From G963677485 sp942492855 (GTDB lineage Bacteria > Armatimonadota > HRBIN16), in contig OW818647.1 in assembly GCA_942492855.1 (NCBI GenBank), positions 3,968,001 through 4,032,000 on the forward strand: 64,000 bases of DNA. The letters run 5' to 3'. The notes below the pieces were generated by a model. The model had not been told where the DNA came from. It worked only from the letters and a program-made list of their open reading frames with translations, and searched no databases. Shown piece after piece: positions 53,201 to 62,831 of this stretch; the first letter of the stretch is position 1; every line of letters begins with the position of its first letter. The position numbers and the translations under genes are program-made.

Positions 53201-53504
53201 AAAGCTCTCGCCAGCCCGGACTCATGAAGTCTGGACCACTGGGCATTGGTCCTGCGGCGTCGATGTAGGCCACTATCATCACACCACCGATGCCCTTCGC
53301 CCTATACTCCTCAAGGTCTTTGGTCAACCCCTCTTTACTAGCCCAGTTCCTCAGCCAGTACCAAAACACACGTGGCTTTGCCTCATCTGGCGGGTTGGTG
53401 AAACCACGTGCAAGAGTATCGACCTGAGGTGCACAATGGCACAATTGCGATGTCATCATCAAAGCTATGCAAGCCAGAATAATTGCCGCGTAACCACACT
53501 TCAA
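50208..53504 (-). CDS. GH106-type alpha-L-rhamnosidase, secreted
   Basis: A 1098-residue exported hydrolase starting at TTG with GGTGA upstream. The signal sequence is hydrophobic (YAAIILACIALMMTSQLC), possibly with a lipobox Cys. The catalytic part follows the GH106 pattern: PRVFWYWLRNWASKEGLTKD, KGIGGVMIVAYID, MSVNLCYGWNMGGPWITPEY, FFEDSWESGSLSWTPGFEDY and GIRLHCESGGPCYP. A discoidin-like F5/8 type C module is inserted near residues 195-315 (ASNVADGNESRFWVSSGA). The C-terminus is a galactose-binding-like beta sandwich (TVKVNGKQMGCAW, LRPGRNTIEVEVANLWPNRL). GH106 enzymes release rhamnose from rhamnogalacturonan and arabinogalactan side chains. It is divergent from the GH127 gene. Confidence 0.82.
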   Translation of the reverse strand: MKCGYAAIILACIALMMTSQLCHCAPQVDTLARGFTNPPDEAKPRVFWYWLRNWASKEGLTKDLEEYRAKGIGGVMIVAYIDAAGPMPSGPDFMSPGWRELFKHAVKECHRLKLEMSVNLCYGWNMGGPWITPEYNSRELTQSSLVLSGPQVFSDKLPVPPGIAEHYKDITIQAIKLPENYVDTSVRVTGSSSQPIWPASNVADGNESRFWVSSGASLAERPSPERPEWLQFEYSKPIIATALHIWPRKGFGPKDMQVQVSDDGKSFKTVKSITLDDSPDITIPLDGISSRIFRLLITSAYSEWNVQVVKVEFLTKESANLQKSNELLGYKTSFKTYGKPDDATIHDITQASLSDPSMAFTYHSVKPDEVIDLSSRMNPDGSLNWSVPSGNWAVIRTGYTISNRRVADGGLHVDFLSHQALDIHYKATAKALIEDAGAYAGSTLKYFFEDSWESGSLSWTPGFEDYFEKFAGYDIKPYLPVIAGYTVGSPEISDRFLYDYRQALADCFTVNHYKHFQELAHADGIRLHCESGGPCYPTVPAMNALRNLSYSDIPMGEFWQSRNWKEGIYNKVGKQTSSAAHLYGSRYAAAESFTALDGDLHWKVSLANLKPTADLALCDGFNLFFIHTSNTVRDEDGKPGYEFAAGTHFNRNVTWWNQSGAFLKYIARCQYLLSQGLFVGDVCYYNGDNVPNLIEPKHIIKSLGKGYDYDVCNTDALFHRMSVRNGRIVLPDGMSYRLLVLPDAKTMPVAVIKKLRQLIEAGATVIGPKPLTAPGLINYPSSQDAVTAEAERIWGHIDSRKSGVHQLGKGKVIWGKDECSVLQSMGVPPDFQQSTPSKEPPLEYIHRLDGGTHIYFVANTKPANVEAICRFRVTGKQPEIWDAVTGEMKKASSYTQSSGYTSLPLVFAPNGSVFIIFKRNIPANSKGQAISNTPVLTKKMEITGPWNVRFDAKWGGPADIVFGQLQDWSKSTIDGIKYYSGTAIYSKTIDIPSRLLADHKELYLDLGKVMVIGTVKVNGKQMGCAWTEPYRVAISSALRPGRNTIEVEVANLWPNRLIGDAGLPKDKRYTNSNVSYDKSAPLLSSGLLGPVAIYESKR

Positions 53505-53636
53505 ATCAAGTCACCATACTATGTATTCGTCCATGCAGGCCAGACGGTGTTTAATTGTACACCAGAGGACACTACCATGCTACACTCTAGATGAGTTTGC
53601 AGAGTGAACATGCTGCTAGCCGCGAAAGGAATCATC

Positions 53637-55940
53637 ATGAAATTGAGAATCACAATCGCCATGTCATTGTTATTCGGTGTAGCGTCGGTCGTGTTATACG
53701 CTGCGAATGATGTCATGACCCACTCGGCTCCTAACTCCGTGCAGATTGAGGGCAGACTTGGCAAGAAGTTGGAACTCTGCGTCGACCGTAGGCTTTTAGT
53801 GCAGGATATCGAAGCCGTAGTAAAGCCATACCGCACGAAGACGGAGATCGGCGGCGGCGACTGGCGATGCGAATACTGGGGAAAGTGGTATACCTCACTG
53901 ACACTGGCCGATGCCTACCATTCTACTGCGGCCACACGGGCCAAGTGTGATGAGGCGGTTAAAGCACTCATCGCCACCGCTGCACCCGATGGGTATCTGG
54001 GCACACGCATCCCGGAGCACCGCATGAAAGGCTGGGATGTGTGGGGGTGCAAGTATGCGTTATTGGGATTGATCAGCTACTACGACCGGACCCATAATGT
54101 TTCGGTGCTCAAGGCCGCATGCAGACATACCGATGTGCTGATTTCGGAGTTCGGCCCAGGCAAGACCAGCGTGGCCGACATCGGTGAGTGGAACGGTCTG
54201 GCGGCCTCATCGGTTCTTGAACCCGTCGTGCTGCTGTATGAACGGACTGGTATACGCAAATATCTGGAGTTCGCTGAGCACATAGTGTCGAGTTGGAGCA
54301 AACCATCCACCCGTCTACCGGCAGGAATGCGTCTGGTGGAAGATGCACTGGCAGGGAAAGCACCGTCACAGATGTGCGCTCCGAAGGCTTACGAGATGAT
54401 GTCCTGTTTCGAGGGGCTGTGTGAGCTCTATCGGGTGACCGGCAAGCGTGACTATCTGGAAGCCAGCGTGAAGCTGGCCGAGGGCATCATGCGCGAGGAG
54501 GCCACGCTGGTCGGCGTCGGAACTCGTAACGAGGTCTGGTTCGGAGGAGCATCGCAGCAAACCGGCGTGGTAGAGAAGCCCATGGAGACGTGTGTAACCG
54601 TCACTTGGATGAAGCTGTGTGACCAACTCCTACGCTTGACCGGTGATGCTCGTTATGCAGATGAGCTGGAGAAGAACCTGTATAACGGCTTGTTGAGTGC
54701 CATGATGCCTGATGGTAGATGGTGGGCCTATTTTGGAGGGCTTATGGGCTTCCGTGTGCCCAGTTACGTGCAGCATGCGGACGTTCAGTTAAGCTGCTGC
54801 GTGGTGAACGGTCCGCGCGCCTTGATGCTGACGCCGTTTTGGGCCTTCATGCAGAATGCAGATGGCCCTGTGGTGAACCTCTACGCACCAGGCAGTGCGG
54901 AAGTGGGTAAAGTCAAACTCACGGTCACGGGTGATTACCCTGTTGATGAGCATGTGGTAGTGACCGTGGCACCTGCCGCACCTAAGGAGTTCACGCTATC
55001 ACTGCGCATCCCCGCCTGGAGTGAGCACACGGTGGTTAGCGTCAACGGCAGGCCGCAGCCGGTCACCCCTGGATATACCAAAATCCGCCGCACTTGGAAA
55101 AAGGGTGACAAGGTGGAGATCACATTTGACATGCAAGGCAAGTTTGTGGAGCAGAATGGGTACCTCGCGCTGACACGAGGGCCGATGGTTCTGAGCCTGG
55201 ATAACCGCCTGACCCCAGAGACTGCGCAGCAAACTACCCTTGATATCAAACAAAAGCTGATACCCAACCCTTCAGCCGCGCGAAAGATCGGAGCATGGGT
55301 GGCGTTTGACTTGGGTCCGCTCACGTTCTGTGACTATGCCTCCGCCGGCAACGGGTTCAGCCAAAAGAACGTGTTCCGCACCTGGCTGCCGCAGCCGTGT
55401 GACCCAGCATCGGTATATAACACGGGCTATACGATACCAGGGTTATCACATTCTGTGGCTTGGGTTGACCCGCCGAAACCGCTGCCCCGCGTCGAAAACC
55501 CCAAATTGGATATGGCATTGGCCGCTAACGGCGCACAGGCCAGCTCTGATGGCGAGTATTCCCAGGAGCCAGGATGCACCAGTGAGTTGATTGACGGCAT
55601 ATTATCGACTCCGGATGACTTCTCCAATCGATGGCATTCGGCACTCGATAAAGCGCACCCCCATTGGGTGGAGGTGCGTCTTGCGAAACCGGCGATGATT
55701 TCCAAGGTCACGATCCACTTCGCCGACCCGACCGGGTATCCCGTCAGTTTTGAGGGGTTTGTGCTGAACTCTGGGCAAAGTCAGCGTGTTTTTAGTGTGA
55801 CGGAGAACAAGGACTCCAACAGCTACACTGCGAAGTTCACACCGGTGAAAGCGGACTCCTTCCGGCTGATCATACACAAATCCGCGAGTTCGGCATTTCC
55901 CAACGCAGCGCAGATCAGCGAGATTGAGATATCCAAATAG
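53637..55940 (+). CDS. GH127 beta-L-arabinofuranosidase-like, with discoidin domain
   Basis: A 767-residue exported protein with signal peptide (ITIAMSLLFGVASVVLYA). The (alpha/alpha)6 barrel shows the GH127 pattern: DWRCEYWGKWYTSLTLADAY, APDGYLGTRIPEHRMKGWDV, VEKPMETCVTVTWMKLCDQL and QLSCCVVNGPRALM. The Glu in METCV and the Cys pair near SCC match the zinc-thiolate active site of characterised GH127 enzymes such as HypBA1. A C-terminal F5/8 type C discoidin domain (about 640-765) carries LIDGILSTPDDFSNRWHSA. The start was set at 53637 with AAGGA six bases upstream. It is the first gene of the plus-strand run 53637-61863. Confidence 0.85.
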   Translation: MKLRITIAMSLLFGVASVVLYAANDVMTHSAPNSVQIEGRLGKKLELCVDRRLLVQDIEAVVKPYRTKTEIGGGDWRCEYWGKWYTSLTLADAYHSTAATRAKCDEAVKALIATAAPDGYLGTRIPEHRMKGWDVWGCKYALLGLISYYDRTHNVSVLKAACRHTDVLISEFGPGKTSVADIGEWNGLAASSVLEPVVLLYERTGIRKYLEFAEHIVSSWSKPSTRLPAGMRLVEDALAGKAPSQMCAPKAYEMMSCFEGLCELYRVTGKRDYLEASVKLAEGIMREEATLVGVGTRNEVWFGGASQQTGVVEKPMETCVTVTWMKLCDQLLRLTGDARYADELEKNLYNGLLSAMMPDGRWWAYFGGLMGFRVPSYVQHADVQLSCCVVNGPRALMLTPFWAFMQNADGPVVNLYAPGSAEVGKVKLTVTGDYPVDEHVVVTVAPAAPKEFTLSLRIPAWSEHTVVSVNGRPQPVTPGYTKIRRTWKKGDKVEITFDMQGKFVEQNGYLALTRGPMVLSLDNRLTPETAQQTTLDIKQKLIPNPSAARKIGAWVAFDLGPLTFCDYASAGNGFSQKNVFRTWLPQPCDPASVYNTGYTIPGLSHSVAWVDPPKPLPRVENPKLDMALAANGAQASSDGEYSQEPGCTSELIDGILSTPDDFSNRWHSALDKAHPHWVEVRLAKPAMISKVTIHFADPTGYPVSFEGFVLNSGQSQRVFSVTENKDSNSYTAKFTPVKADSFRLIIHKSASSAFPNAAQISEIEISK

Positions 55941-56014
55941 CGGCATAGAGGATATCGGCCGGCCGATGGTCAAAATGTAATGATGTCGATCCAAATTCAA
56001 GGCGGACACAATAC

Positions 56015-58960
56015 ATGTTATTATCAGGCTGCTTCATACTTGCCGCTGTTCTAGGGCTATGCACTGCGTCCAGGGCTTCCAGCGATCTGTCGGTGAAACA
56101 GACCAAAGAGGCTGTGACTCTTAGCCGTGCTGGGAAGTCTCTTGCACTCTCACTGACGTGCCCGAAGTTTCTGGTGCAGGATCAGTGGGTAGGCGGTCAA
56201 GAGCTGCCGCTTAAGGTGACCGGCAATCTTTCAACGACCAGCGGGGGGCGGTTGGAAGCAGCATATAGTCCAATCGCCATTCCTGGGTCGGGGCAACTGC
56301 AAATACAACTCACGGTGCAGTGGTCACCCAAAGAGGGCACGCTTCGCAAGTGGGCTCGCTGCCGCATGATGGATACACCTCACGCGGCTGTGCTGAAGGA
56401 AGTGGTTCTTGAGCAGATCGATGGGGTGGCGGACGCAGATTGTACACCCACTGTCGGGCAGAGCTATCCGGTCTTTTTGCCTGGCTATTTTGCTGGTGTG
56501 GAATATCCCATCGCGGCCGTTCGGAAGACCAATTCGACGGTGTCGTTAGGGCATAAGCCAGGGACGACACTCATACCTGGTCAGTGGTTCGAGAGCAGAA
56601 AGACGGTGTATACCGCTGTGCCGGTCGGCGAGGAGAGAGCAGCCTTCAAGCGGTATGTGGCCGCACACCGGCCTGGAGCAGGAACTTTCCACGTAAATTA
56701 CAACAGTTGGTGGACGTCACCTGTGCCGTATACCGAAAAGGACATTCTTGGACTGGTGAACACATTCAAAACCAAGATGTACGACCCATATAAGGTGAGT
56801 TTTGATACCTTCACTGTCGATCTAGGATGGTCCGATCCGCTGACCATGTGGCAGGTGAACGCCAAGTCGTTTCCTAATAAGTGCCGCGACATTATCAGCC
56901 AAGTGACCGCGATGAAGTCGCACATGGGATTCTGGATTTCACCCAGCAACTGCTACTCCCCGCAAAGTGTCGACACCGACTGGGCAGCGAAGAATGGTTT
57001 TGAGACCTACACTTCAGCCTCCGGCACGAAGCTCTGCTGCCTCGCTGGTCATAAGTACGCCGATGCGTTCCGGGCCGCGCTGGTCAAACTGGTCACCGAG
57101 TATCGTTCCTGCCACTTCAAGTTCGACGGCTACGTGCTGGAATGCCCTTCTTCAGAGCATGGGCATCTGCCTGGTGATCTGTCTCAGGATGCCACGGCAG
57201 AAGGCTTGCTGGCGGCGGTGGCGGATATCCGCAAACATTCGAAAAACACATGGATCGAAACCACCTGTATGGGATGGAATGGCAGCCCGTGGTGGCTGTT
57301 CTACGTCGATTCCGTGATCGGAACCTACGGTGATGATGCGCCTTACGGCCGTGTGCCATGTCCGGTCTATCGGGAGAGCTCCACCACCGCTCGAGACTAT
57401 TACAATCTACAGGGAGCGGAATGGCTCGTGATGCCGATTGTCGCCCAGGAAGTGCTGGGCATCATTCACCAGACACCCGAACCGCTGACCAACGACGCTG
57501 TGGATGTGGTCATGCGAGGTCACATGTTCATGCCGGTATATATGAACCCTGCTTATATGAACGACGCACGCTGGAAGAGCTTCTCGGACCTGATCTCCTG
57601 GGCGAGGGCGAATGCCAAGACGCTGCAGCAGACCACTCCGCTTCAGCCGGTCTCCTGGCAGAATGGCAAGGCCCCCAAGTTTGATGAGAACGCCGTGATG
57701 CCCCGTGAGCCGTATGGATACGCTCATTGCTCAGGGGATCAGGGCTTGATCCATCTTCGTAACCCCTGGATTACGAATGCAGACTATGAATTGAAGCTCG
57801 ATACCATCCTGGGATTGGACCCTAGTGCCAAAAATTTGAACATCGTGAGTATCTATCCGGAGCCAAGGCTGTACGCCCGGTCGGTGAAATATGGCGACAA
57901 ACTGCGCATCCCGATAGCACCGTATGAGACTCTGGTGCTGCAGATCAGCAAAAAGGAGCCCGCCAAAGCAATAACGGACGTCCATGGGCAATCACCAAGC
58001 ATATCAACACTGAGCGTCATGAAGAACGAAAAATCCAGTGTCGTCTACAATAGTTCAGACACCGCCTTCGGTCCTGACTGGACCAGTCTGGTGGGTTCTG
58101 CGAAGTCTGGAACCCGTGTTCAATATGGCTGTGATGTGACTATCTCCGCACCTGACACGGAGTTGTTGATCTTGAATGAAGCCCCCACAGATGAGATCAA
58201 CTGCCCTGGCAGCATCCTCATCGACGGGGTGGCGGCCAAGCCGGTCATCACGGGTTCGGCGTCCGGTTGGAGTGCCACAGGACTTCCCAAACACGAACAC
58301 TGGATGTTCCTGAGGGTGCCGCTGCCGCAAGGCAAACACAGCGTCTCGATTGACATCTATCCTTCGGCGGGTCAGAGCTGCAGTGCGTGGATATGGGCCA
58401 AGAAACCGGGTGGAAACTCCAATATAATGACGAATCTACTGCCACAGCCAGAAATAATCTCATTACAGTCGCAGTGCCTCATCGATCCATTTAAGGTGGA
58501 TACAGTCGACGCGCCTGTGATGAATATCGACCGGCCTGTGTCGCGCATCAACGGTGTCTATCTAGACACTCTGCTGCCTTCTAGCGTGAAGCAAGGCTGG
58601 GGGACACTCCAGAAGAACCAGAGCGTCTGGGAAAAGCCCATGATGATCGGCGGGGTGCGGTATCTGCGCGGACTGGGCACACATGCTGAGGCGAAGATCG
58701 TGTATGATCTGGACGGCAAATACCGGCGGTTCCAGAGTTACGTCGGTGCGGACGGCAATACGTCGCCTACAGTGACTTTCACGATCAAGCTGGATGGGGT
58801 AGTTGCATGGGAATCTGGTCTGATGACTCAGGCAGATCAGGCCAAGTTTGTGGATATAGACGTCACAGGCAAGAAGCAGCTCGAACTGGTCGTTGGCGAC
58901 GGCGGCAACGGCTTCGTAGGCGATCACGCGGATTTCGCCGACGCCATGTTGCTGCGGTAA
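56015..58960 (+). CDS. GH36/alpha-galactosidase-like TIM-barrel protein with NPCBM domain
   Basis: A 981-residue exported protein with a signal peptide or lipoprotein signal (LLSGCFILAAVLGLCTAS). A beta-rich N-terminal domain (about 25-215) precedes a barrel reading GTFHVNYNSWWTSPVPYTEKD, DTFTVDLGWSD, SHMGFWISPSNCYSPQS and CHFKFDGYVLECPSSEHGH. The Asp in FKFDGY is the expected GH36/GH27-type nucleophile. Downstream is a PYETLVLQI-type beta domain (about 600-650), then a linker domain and a C-terminal NPCBM module (about 845-981, GVRYLRGLGTHAEAKIVYDL). NPCBM modules bind glycans. The fold is secure; the substrate is not. It is in the GH127 operon. Confidence 0.72.
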   Translation: MLLSGCFILAAVLGLCTASRASSDLSVKQTKEAVTLSRAGKSLALSLTCPKFLVQDQWVGGQELPLKVTGNLSTTSGGRLEAAYSPIAIPGSGQLQIQLTVQWSPKEGTLRKWARCRMMDTPHAAVLKEVVLEQIDGVADADCTPTVGQSYPVFLPGYFAGVEYPIAAVRKTNSTVSLGHKPGTTLIPGQWFESRKTVYTAVPVGEERAAFKRYVAAHRPGAGTFHVNYNSWWTSPVPYTEKDILGLVNTFKTKMYDPYKVSFDTFTVDLGWSDPLTMWQVNAKSFPNKCRDIISQVTAMKSHMGFWISPSNCYSPQSVDTDWAAKNGFETYTSASGTKLCCLAGHKYADAFRAALVKLVTEYRSCHFKFDGYVLECPSSEHGHLPGDLSQDATAEGLLAAVADIRKHSKNTWIETTCMGWNGSPWWLFYVDSVIGTYGDDAPYGRVPCPVYRESSTTARDYYNLQGAEWLVMPIVAQEVLGIIHQTPEPLTNDAVDVVMRGHMFMPVYMNPAYMNDARWKSFSDLISWARANAKTLQQTTPLQPVSWQNGKAPKFDENAVMPREPYGYAHCSGDQGLIHLRNPWITNADYELKLDTILGLDPSAKNLNIVSIYPEPRLYARSVKYGDKLRIPIAPYETLVLQISKKEPAKAITDVHGQSPSISTLSVMKNEKSSVVYNSSDTAFGPDWTSLVGSAKSGTRVQYGCDVTISAPDTELLILNEAPTDEINCPGSILIDGVAAKPVITGSASGWSATGLPKHEHWMFLRVPLPQGKHSVSIDIYPSAGQSCSAWIWAKKPGGNSNIMTNLLPQPEIISLQSQCLIDPFKVDTVDAPVMNIDRPVSRINGVYLDTLLPSSVKQGWGTLQKNQSVWEKPMMIGGVRYLRGLGTHAEAKIVYDLDGKYRRFQSYVGADGNTSPTVTFTIKLDGVVAWESGLMTQADQAKFVDIDVTGKKQLELVVGDGGNGFVGDHADFADAMLLR

Positions 58961-58992
58961 GAACTTATGAACCCCACAAGGACAGTGACATA

Positions 58993-61863
58993 ATGCGATC
59001 CATGCTCACTATTTTCTGTTGTATATTGCTGATCATGCTGTTTCACACCGTCGGTTCGGCGGAAACGGTCGCGACCTCTGGCTTTGGGCTGTTCAAGCAT
59101 AGCCGAGAGGGATGGAACTGGGACGCAGTCACCAGTGCCCGTTTCACAACCGCTCTTGAGCAGCGTGACGGAAGCTATGTCTTGAAGTTTACGATCATTG
59201 GTGATCTGTCGGATATCGACTACTCTAAGGCTAGGGTGGGCATCGTCTCTGGAAATCCTGGAACACAGCCCTCCATCTGGTTCTCGGCTGAGAAGCCATA
59301 CAAGCTGGATGCCAGCGTGCAGTCGCCATGGGCGACCAACCTCGTGGCGCAGGCCGTGTTGCAAAGCGCGACGATGACGAAGTCGGCCGATGGATTCATC
59401 ATAGAGCTTGCGCTTGATTCCGCTCCGGTTTTCCGCTCTGCGTGGGATATGTATCTGATCATCGATGCCGATGGCAACACCACCAATGGTTTCCTGGGCA
59501 CGGAATACTTGATTCAAAATACCAAGCTCACCGGCGAAGATGTGAGTGACATCTCCGTCGCTTGGTTCGATAGCCGTCCAGGGGTTTTGAAAACAGGCCA
59601 AAAAGGGCTATTGACGGCGGTGATACAGAATAACACCACCAGTGACCTCGCCGGAGTCCGAGTAAAGCTGGTGATACCCGCTGGATTGAAGCTGCTGAGC
59701 AAATATCCTGAGCAGCTTAAACTTCGGGCCAAGGAGACTAAGCGGATCGAGTGCTATGTGACCGCAGAGGAGCCGGGTTATTACCCGGTCAGAGTTCAGA
59801 TATCCACCGACAAATCGCAGACAAGCGGCTCACAAATGGTCCATGTGACCTCGAAGCGCGACCCCAGGCATGAGTTCCAGATGGCCAATGGAGGCTGGGC
59901 ACAGTATCCTGAGCGTCCTACGATGCAGAAGGGCAATCACAACAAGGTCGAACTGATCAAGTCACTGCCCTCAGCCAAGCTCAAGCGCAACCTGTTCGGC
60001 ATTACCGCCCATATCCCCAGAAGTGTCAACGAGGAAAACCCATACGCTGTCTCTCATCTGACCGATGGTGACCTCACTTCTTGCTGGGCATCGCGATGGT
60101 GGCGAGTTTCCGTGCCATATCAGCCTGAGTGGGTGCAAATCGACCTGAAGCGTCAGATATTGGCCTCCGAAATCCGGTTCCTTCCAGCGTGGAAGAACAG
60201 CGGAATGCCGGCCGCACTCAAGATAGAGGGAAGTGTGGATGGCCGGAAGTGGGAGCCGTTATACGACAACCTAGACTATCAGCCGCAGACTTCAGGAGAT
60301 ACCGCCAAACGACATAGAGAGTTGAGCTGGCAGATATTCCCGCTACAGAACCAATCATTTCGATATGTTCGGTTTGAAGCCTCACGCCTGACCCAGGGTG
60401 GCACCTCCTTCTTTTGTGCACCGATGGAGCCTTTTCAATTTCGAATCGCCGAAATACAGATTGTTGATTCCACTGGAGCTGTCGTAGATACGGCTAAGGC
60501 GATAGCCTTGTGTTCCAGCGTGCATACCGCCTGGTATAACTCCCCTGAGACCATCAAGAAAACATGGCCGCTGATGTTGAAATCCGGAGTCAAGATCAAC
60601 CGCATCGGCCAGTGGGGAGACAAAACTGACTGGGCCACCGTCGAGAAGACCAAAGGTGTCTACAAGGTGGATGCGGAACTCGATCGCCACATCACCGAAT
60701 CGGTGAACAAAGGCATCGACATCATGATGACGCTGGATTACGGTAATAACCTGTATCAGCAACTGCCGGACGCGCCAGAATTTGGCCCCATCTGGCAGAG
60801 AGGGCACCCGTTCTTGCAGTGTGCGCCGACTACGCCCGAAGCGGTCGAAGCGTTCGCCAAGTATTGTGCATTCATGGCCACCCATTTCAAAGGTCGTGTG
60901 AACTGTTTCGAGATTTGGAATGAAGAGAACGGATGGTTCTTTGATGCCTGGTCAAAGAATGGCAGTGTGGAGATGGTGAAGGCGTATGGCAAGGCACTCA
61001 CCGCTGCAGCCAAGGCCATCAAACAGGCCAACCCTGATGCGAAGGTCTGCTTTGGCGGAACCGCCGGTTCCGCACCTGACTTCTGGCGCATCGCGCTGGA
61101 TGAAGGGGCAGGCCCGTACCTGGACTTGGTGGCGTTCCACCCTTATGGCCACGGAACACCCGAGGGTGCTCCATCGCACTTCCTGACGGCGGTCGATGGC
61201 AAGATGGACTGGAAGCCGCGTCCTGCTGAGATCACAGATTACGAGATCGAGATCAACGCATTCCGCAGCCTGGTCCGCAAGTATAACCCATCGCTGGATG
61301 TGTGGGCGAACGAGATGAACTGGTTCGCACCGGGGGAACCTGCGAATCCGGGCATGGGCGACATGAGCGAGCTTTCGCAGGCGAAGCATCTTGCCCGCTT
61401 CTATGCGACCAACGCCTGGCTGGGCTGCGGAGCGGTCTGGTGGTCGCTGTATAACGCCAACGGTGTTCAAGAATGGGCGGTCTTGCGCTCTGCAGATATG
61501 TCGCCTCGTGCCGCGTATTACTCGGCAGGGTATGTGTCGACCGTGCTGGATGCGGTCACCGCCGCGGATGACATCAGACCAGAGGTCATTGGCCGTGTGC
61601 CAGACGATTTGGTGGTGAAGGCTTATCGGAACGACGCTGGCGAGCTGATCGTTGGCTTGTGGCTGAAGAGTTCCGCGAATGACGGCTGCCAGCCGGTGGA
61701 GGTCAGCCTCCGTGTACCGAGCCTGCAGGCTGCCAAAATCGAGCTGCTTGACTCGCTATATGGGTACCGGCAAATGGCTAAGTTCGAGAATGCAGGAGGC
61801 TCGGTCACGCTGGATCGCCTGCTTGTGGGAGACTGGCCGTTGTTCGTTCGAATCGCGAAGTAG
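58993..61863 (+). CDS. secreted GH-A clan protein with discoidin and NEW3-like domains
   Basis: A 956-residue protein with a signal peptide (MLTIFCCILLIMLFHTVGSA). In order: a beta domain like CBM9/DOMON (about 20-165), a CARDB/alpha-galactosidase NEW3-type domain (about 170-270, VIPAGLKLLSKYPEQLKL), and a discoidin F5/8 type C domain (about 310-470, SHLTDGDLTSCWASRWWR). Then a GH5/GH39-like barrel (about 490-850) with NCFEIWNEENGWFFDAW as acid/base and LDVWANEMNWFAPG as nucleophile, and a C-terminal beta domain. The start was set at 58993 with AAGGA about ten bases upstream; longer frames run through the previous gene. It probably cleaves a xylan- or arabinan-like polymer. Confidence 0.78.
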   Translation: MRSMLTIFCCILLIMLFHTVGSAETVATSGFGLFKHSREGWNWDAVTSARFTTALEQRDGSYVLKFTIIGDLSDIDYSKARVGIVSGNPGTQPSIWFSAEKPYKLDASVQSPWATNLVAQAVLQSATMTKSADGFIIELALDSAPVFRSAWDMYLIIDADGNTTNGFLGTEYLIQNTKLTGEDVSDISVAWFDSRPGVLKTGQKGLLTAVIQNNTTSDLAGVRVKLVIPAGLKLLSKYPEQLKLRAKETKRIECYVTAEEPGYYPVRVQISTDKSQTSGSQMVHVTSKRDPRHEFQMANGGWAQYPERPTMQKGNHNKVELIKSLPSAKLKRNLFGITAHIPRSVNEENPYAVSHLTDGDLTSCWASRWWRVSVPYQPEWVQIDLKRQILASEIRFLPAWKNSGMPAALKIEGSVDGRKWEPLYDNLDYQPQTSGDTAKRHRELSWQIFPLQNQSFRYVRFEASRLTQGGTSFFCAPMEPFQFRIAEIQIVDSTGAVVDTAKAIALCSSVHTAWYNSPETIKKTWPLMLKSGVKINRIGQWGDKTDWATVEKTKGVYKVDAELDRHITESVNKGIDIMMTLDYGNNLYQQLPDAPEFGPIWQRGHPFLQCAPTTPEAVEAFAKYCAFMATHFKGRVNCFEIWNEENGWFFDAWSKNGSVEMVKAYGKALTAAAKAIKQANPDAKVCFGGTAGSAPDFWRIALDEGAGPYLDLVAFHPYGHGTPEGAPSHFLTAVDGKMDWKPRPAEITDYEIEINAFRSLVRKYNPSLDVWANEMNWFAPGEPANPGMGDMSELSQAKHLARFYATNAWLGCGAVWWSLYNANGVQEWAVLRSADMSPRAAYYSAGYVSTVLDAVTAADDIRPEVIGRVPDDLVVKAYRNDAGELIVGLWLKSSANDGCQPVEVSLRVPSLQAAKIELLDSLYGYRQMAKFENAGGSVTLDRLLVGDWPLFVRIAK

Positions 61864-61875
61864 CTTGCGTATCGG

Positions 61876-62694
61876 CTATTCCGTGTTGGTATGGACTCGG
61901 CAGTAGAGCTGCCGGTATTTCGCGGGTGACATGCCTTCAAGCCGTAGAAAAATCCGGCGGAAGTAGTTCGGTGACTCAAACCCGCATGTTCTTGAGATAT
62001 GCTCGATTGTGTGGTTTGTCTCCATGAGCAGTCCCTTGGCCTTCCGCACCCGCATAGCATGGATCGTGTCGGTGATAGTCTTGCCCTTGACGGCATGGAA
62101 TGTCCTACCGAGATAGTCGGGGTTCACATCAAGAACCTGTGCGATGCTGGCAGTGCTGAGGGTGTGATCCAGGTTCAGCGTGATATGCGTGCAGACGCGA
62201 TCGACCAGCCCGAACTGGCTGGCTGTGGCATGATTTTGCTGAGGGTTGCTGAAGTGTGCGACCTCCTCCAGCATGAGCATCAGCAGCAGATTCGAAGCTT
62301 GCGCGGACTTGTCTTCGGCTTCCTGGTTCTCCAGGAACATGCGGAACAGCGCGGTCATGTGGTCAGGCCGACTGAGAGTGGCAGTCTGAGGCACATCAAA
62401 TACGGAAACGTGAGGTTCTTCGGTGATGGTGAAGTGAAGCCAGTAAAACCGCAGATCATCGGAATAGGATGCGGTTCCGCCGTGCCGGTATCCTGGCCGC
62501 AGCAGAAGCGTCTGCCCGGCATGAAGAGTGTATGGTTCGTCATTTTCGTGCATCGAAAGCACACCCTGACGAACGAAAATCAGCTCGGATGTTTCGAGCG
62601 TTCTCTCGGTGTGGATGCCTCGCCCGCGCGAAATGAACAGGCCTGCATTATGTGCCTGTATCCCTAGATGTGCTGATATTTGAATATATACCAT
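61876..62694 (-). CDS. AraC-family transcriptional regulator
   Basis: A 272-residue regulator with an N-terminal cupin-like ligand domain (about 1-140; ETSELIFVRQGVLSMHENDE, TLHAGQTLLLRPGYRHGG) and the C-terminal double helix-turn-helix of the AraC/XylS type (about 170-265; ASIAQVLDVNPDYLGRTF, ISRTCGFESPNYFRRIFLRL). The second helix-turn-helix has the conserved GF.S.NYF pattern. It lies divergently from the GH127 gene at 62832 with 137 bp between them, so it probably controls that gene and perhaps the neighbouring hydrolase operon in response to a pentose or rhamnose. Its 3' end is 12 bases from the end of the convergent GH-A gene. Confidence 0.88.
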   Translation of the reverse strand: MVYIQISAHLGIQAHNAGLFISRGRGIHTERTLETSELIFVRQGVLSMHENDEPYTLHAGQTLLLRPGYRHGGTASYSDDLRFYWLHFTITEEPHVSVFDVPQTATLSRPDHMTALFRMFLENQEAEDKSAQASNLLLMLMLEEVAHFSNPQQNHATASQFGLVDRVCTHITLNLDHTLSTASIAQVLDVNPDYLGRTFHAVKGKTITDTIHAMRVRKAKGLLMETNHTIEHISRTCGFESPNYFRRIFLRLEGMSPAKYRQLYCRVHTNTE

Positions 62695-62831
62695 GTCTGC
62701 CTGTAATAGGTCGGAATTGTGGTGGTATTATACGTGATTTACATCTTGTATGGACAACGCACTCTCAGCTAAGATGATATCAAAGACGGAATCGGAACGT
62801 CCAAAGCTTCCACCAACAAGGAGTATACCTA

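Noticed and set aside
61999..62667. A 222-codon open frame antisense to the AraC regulator
   Set aside because: The AraC cupin and helix-turn-helix motifs are clear on the other strand; this frame shows none.
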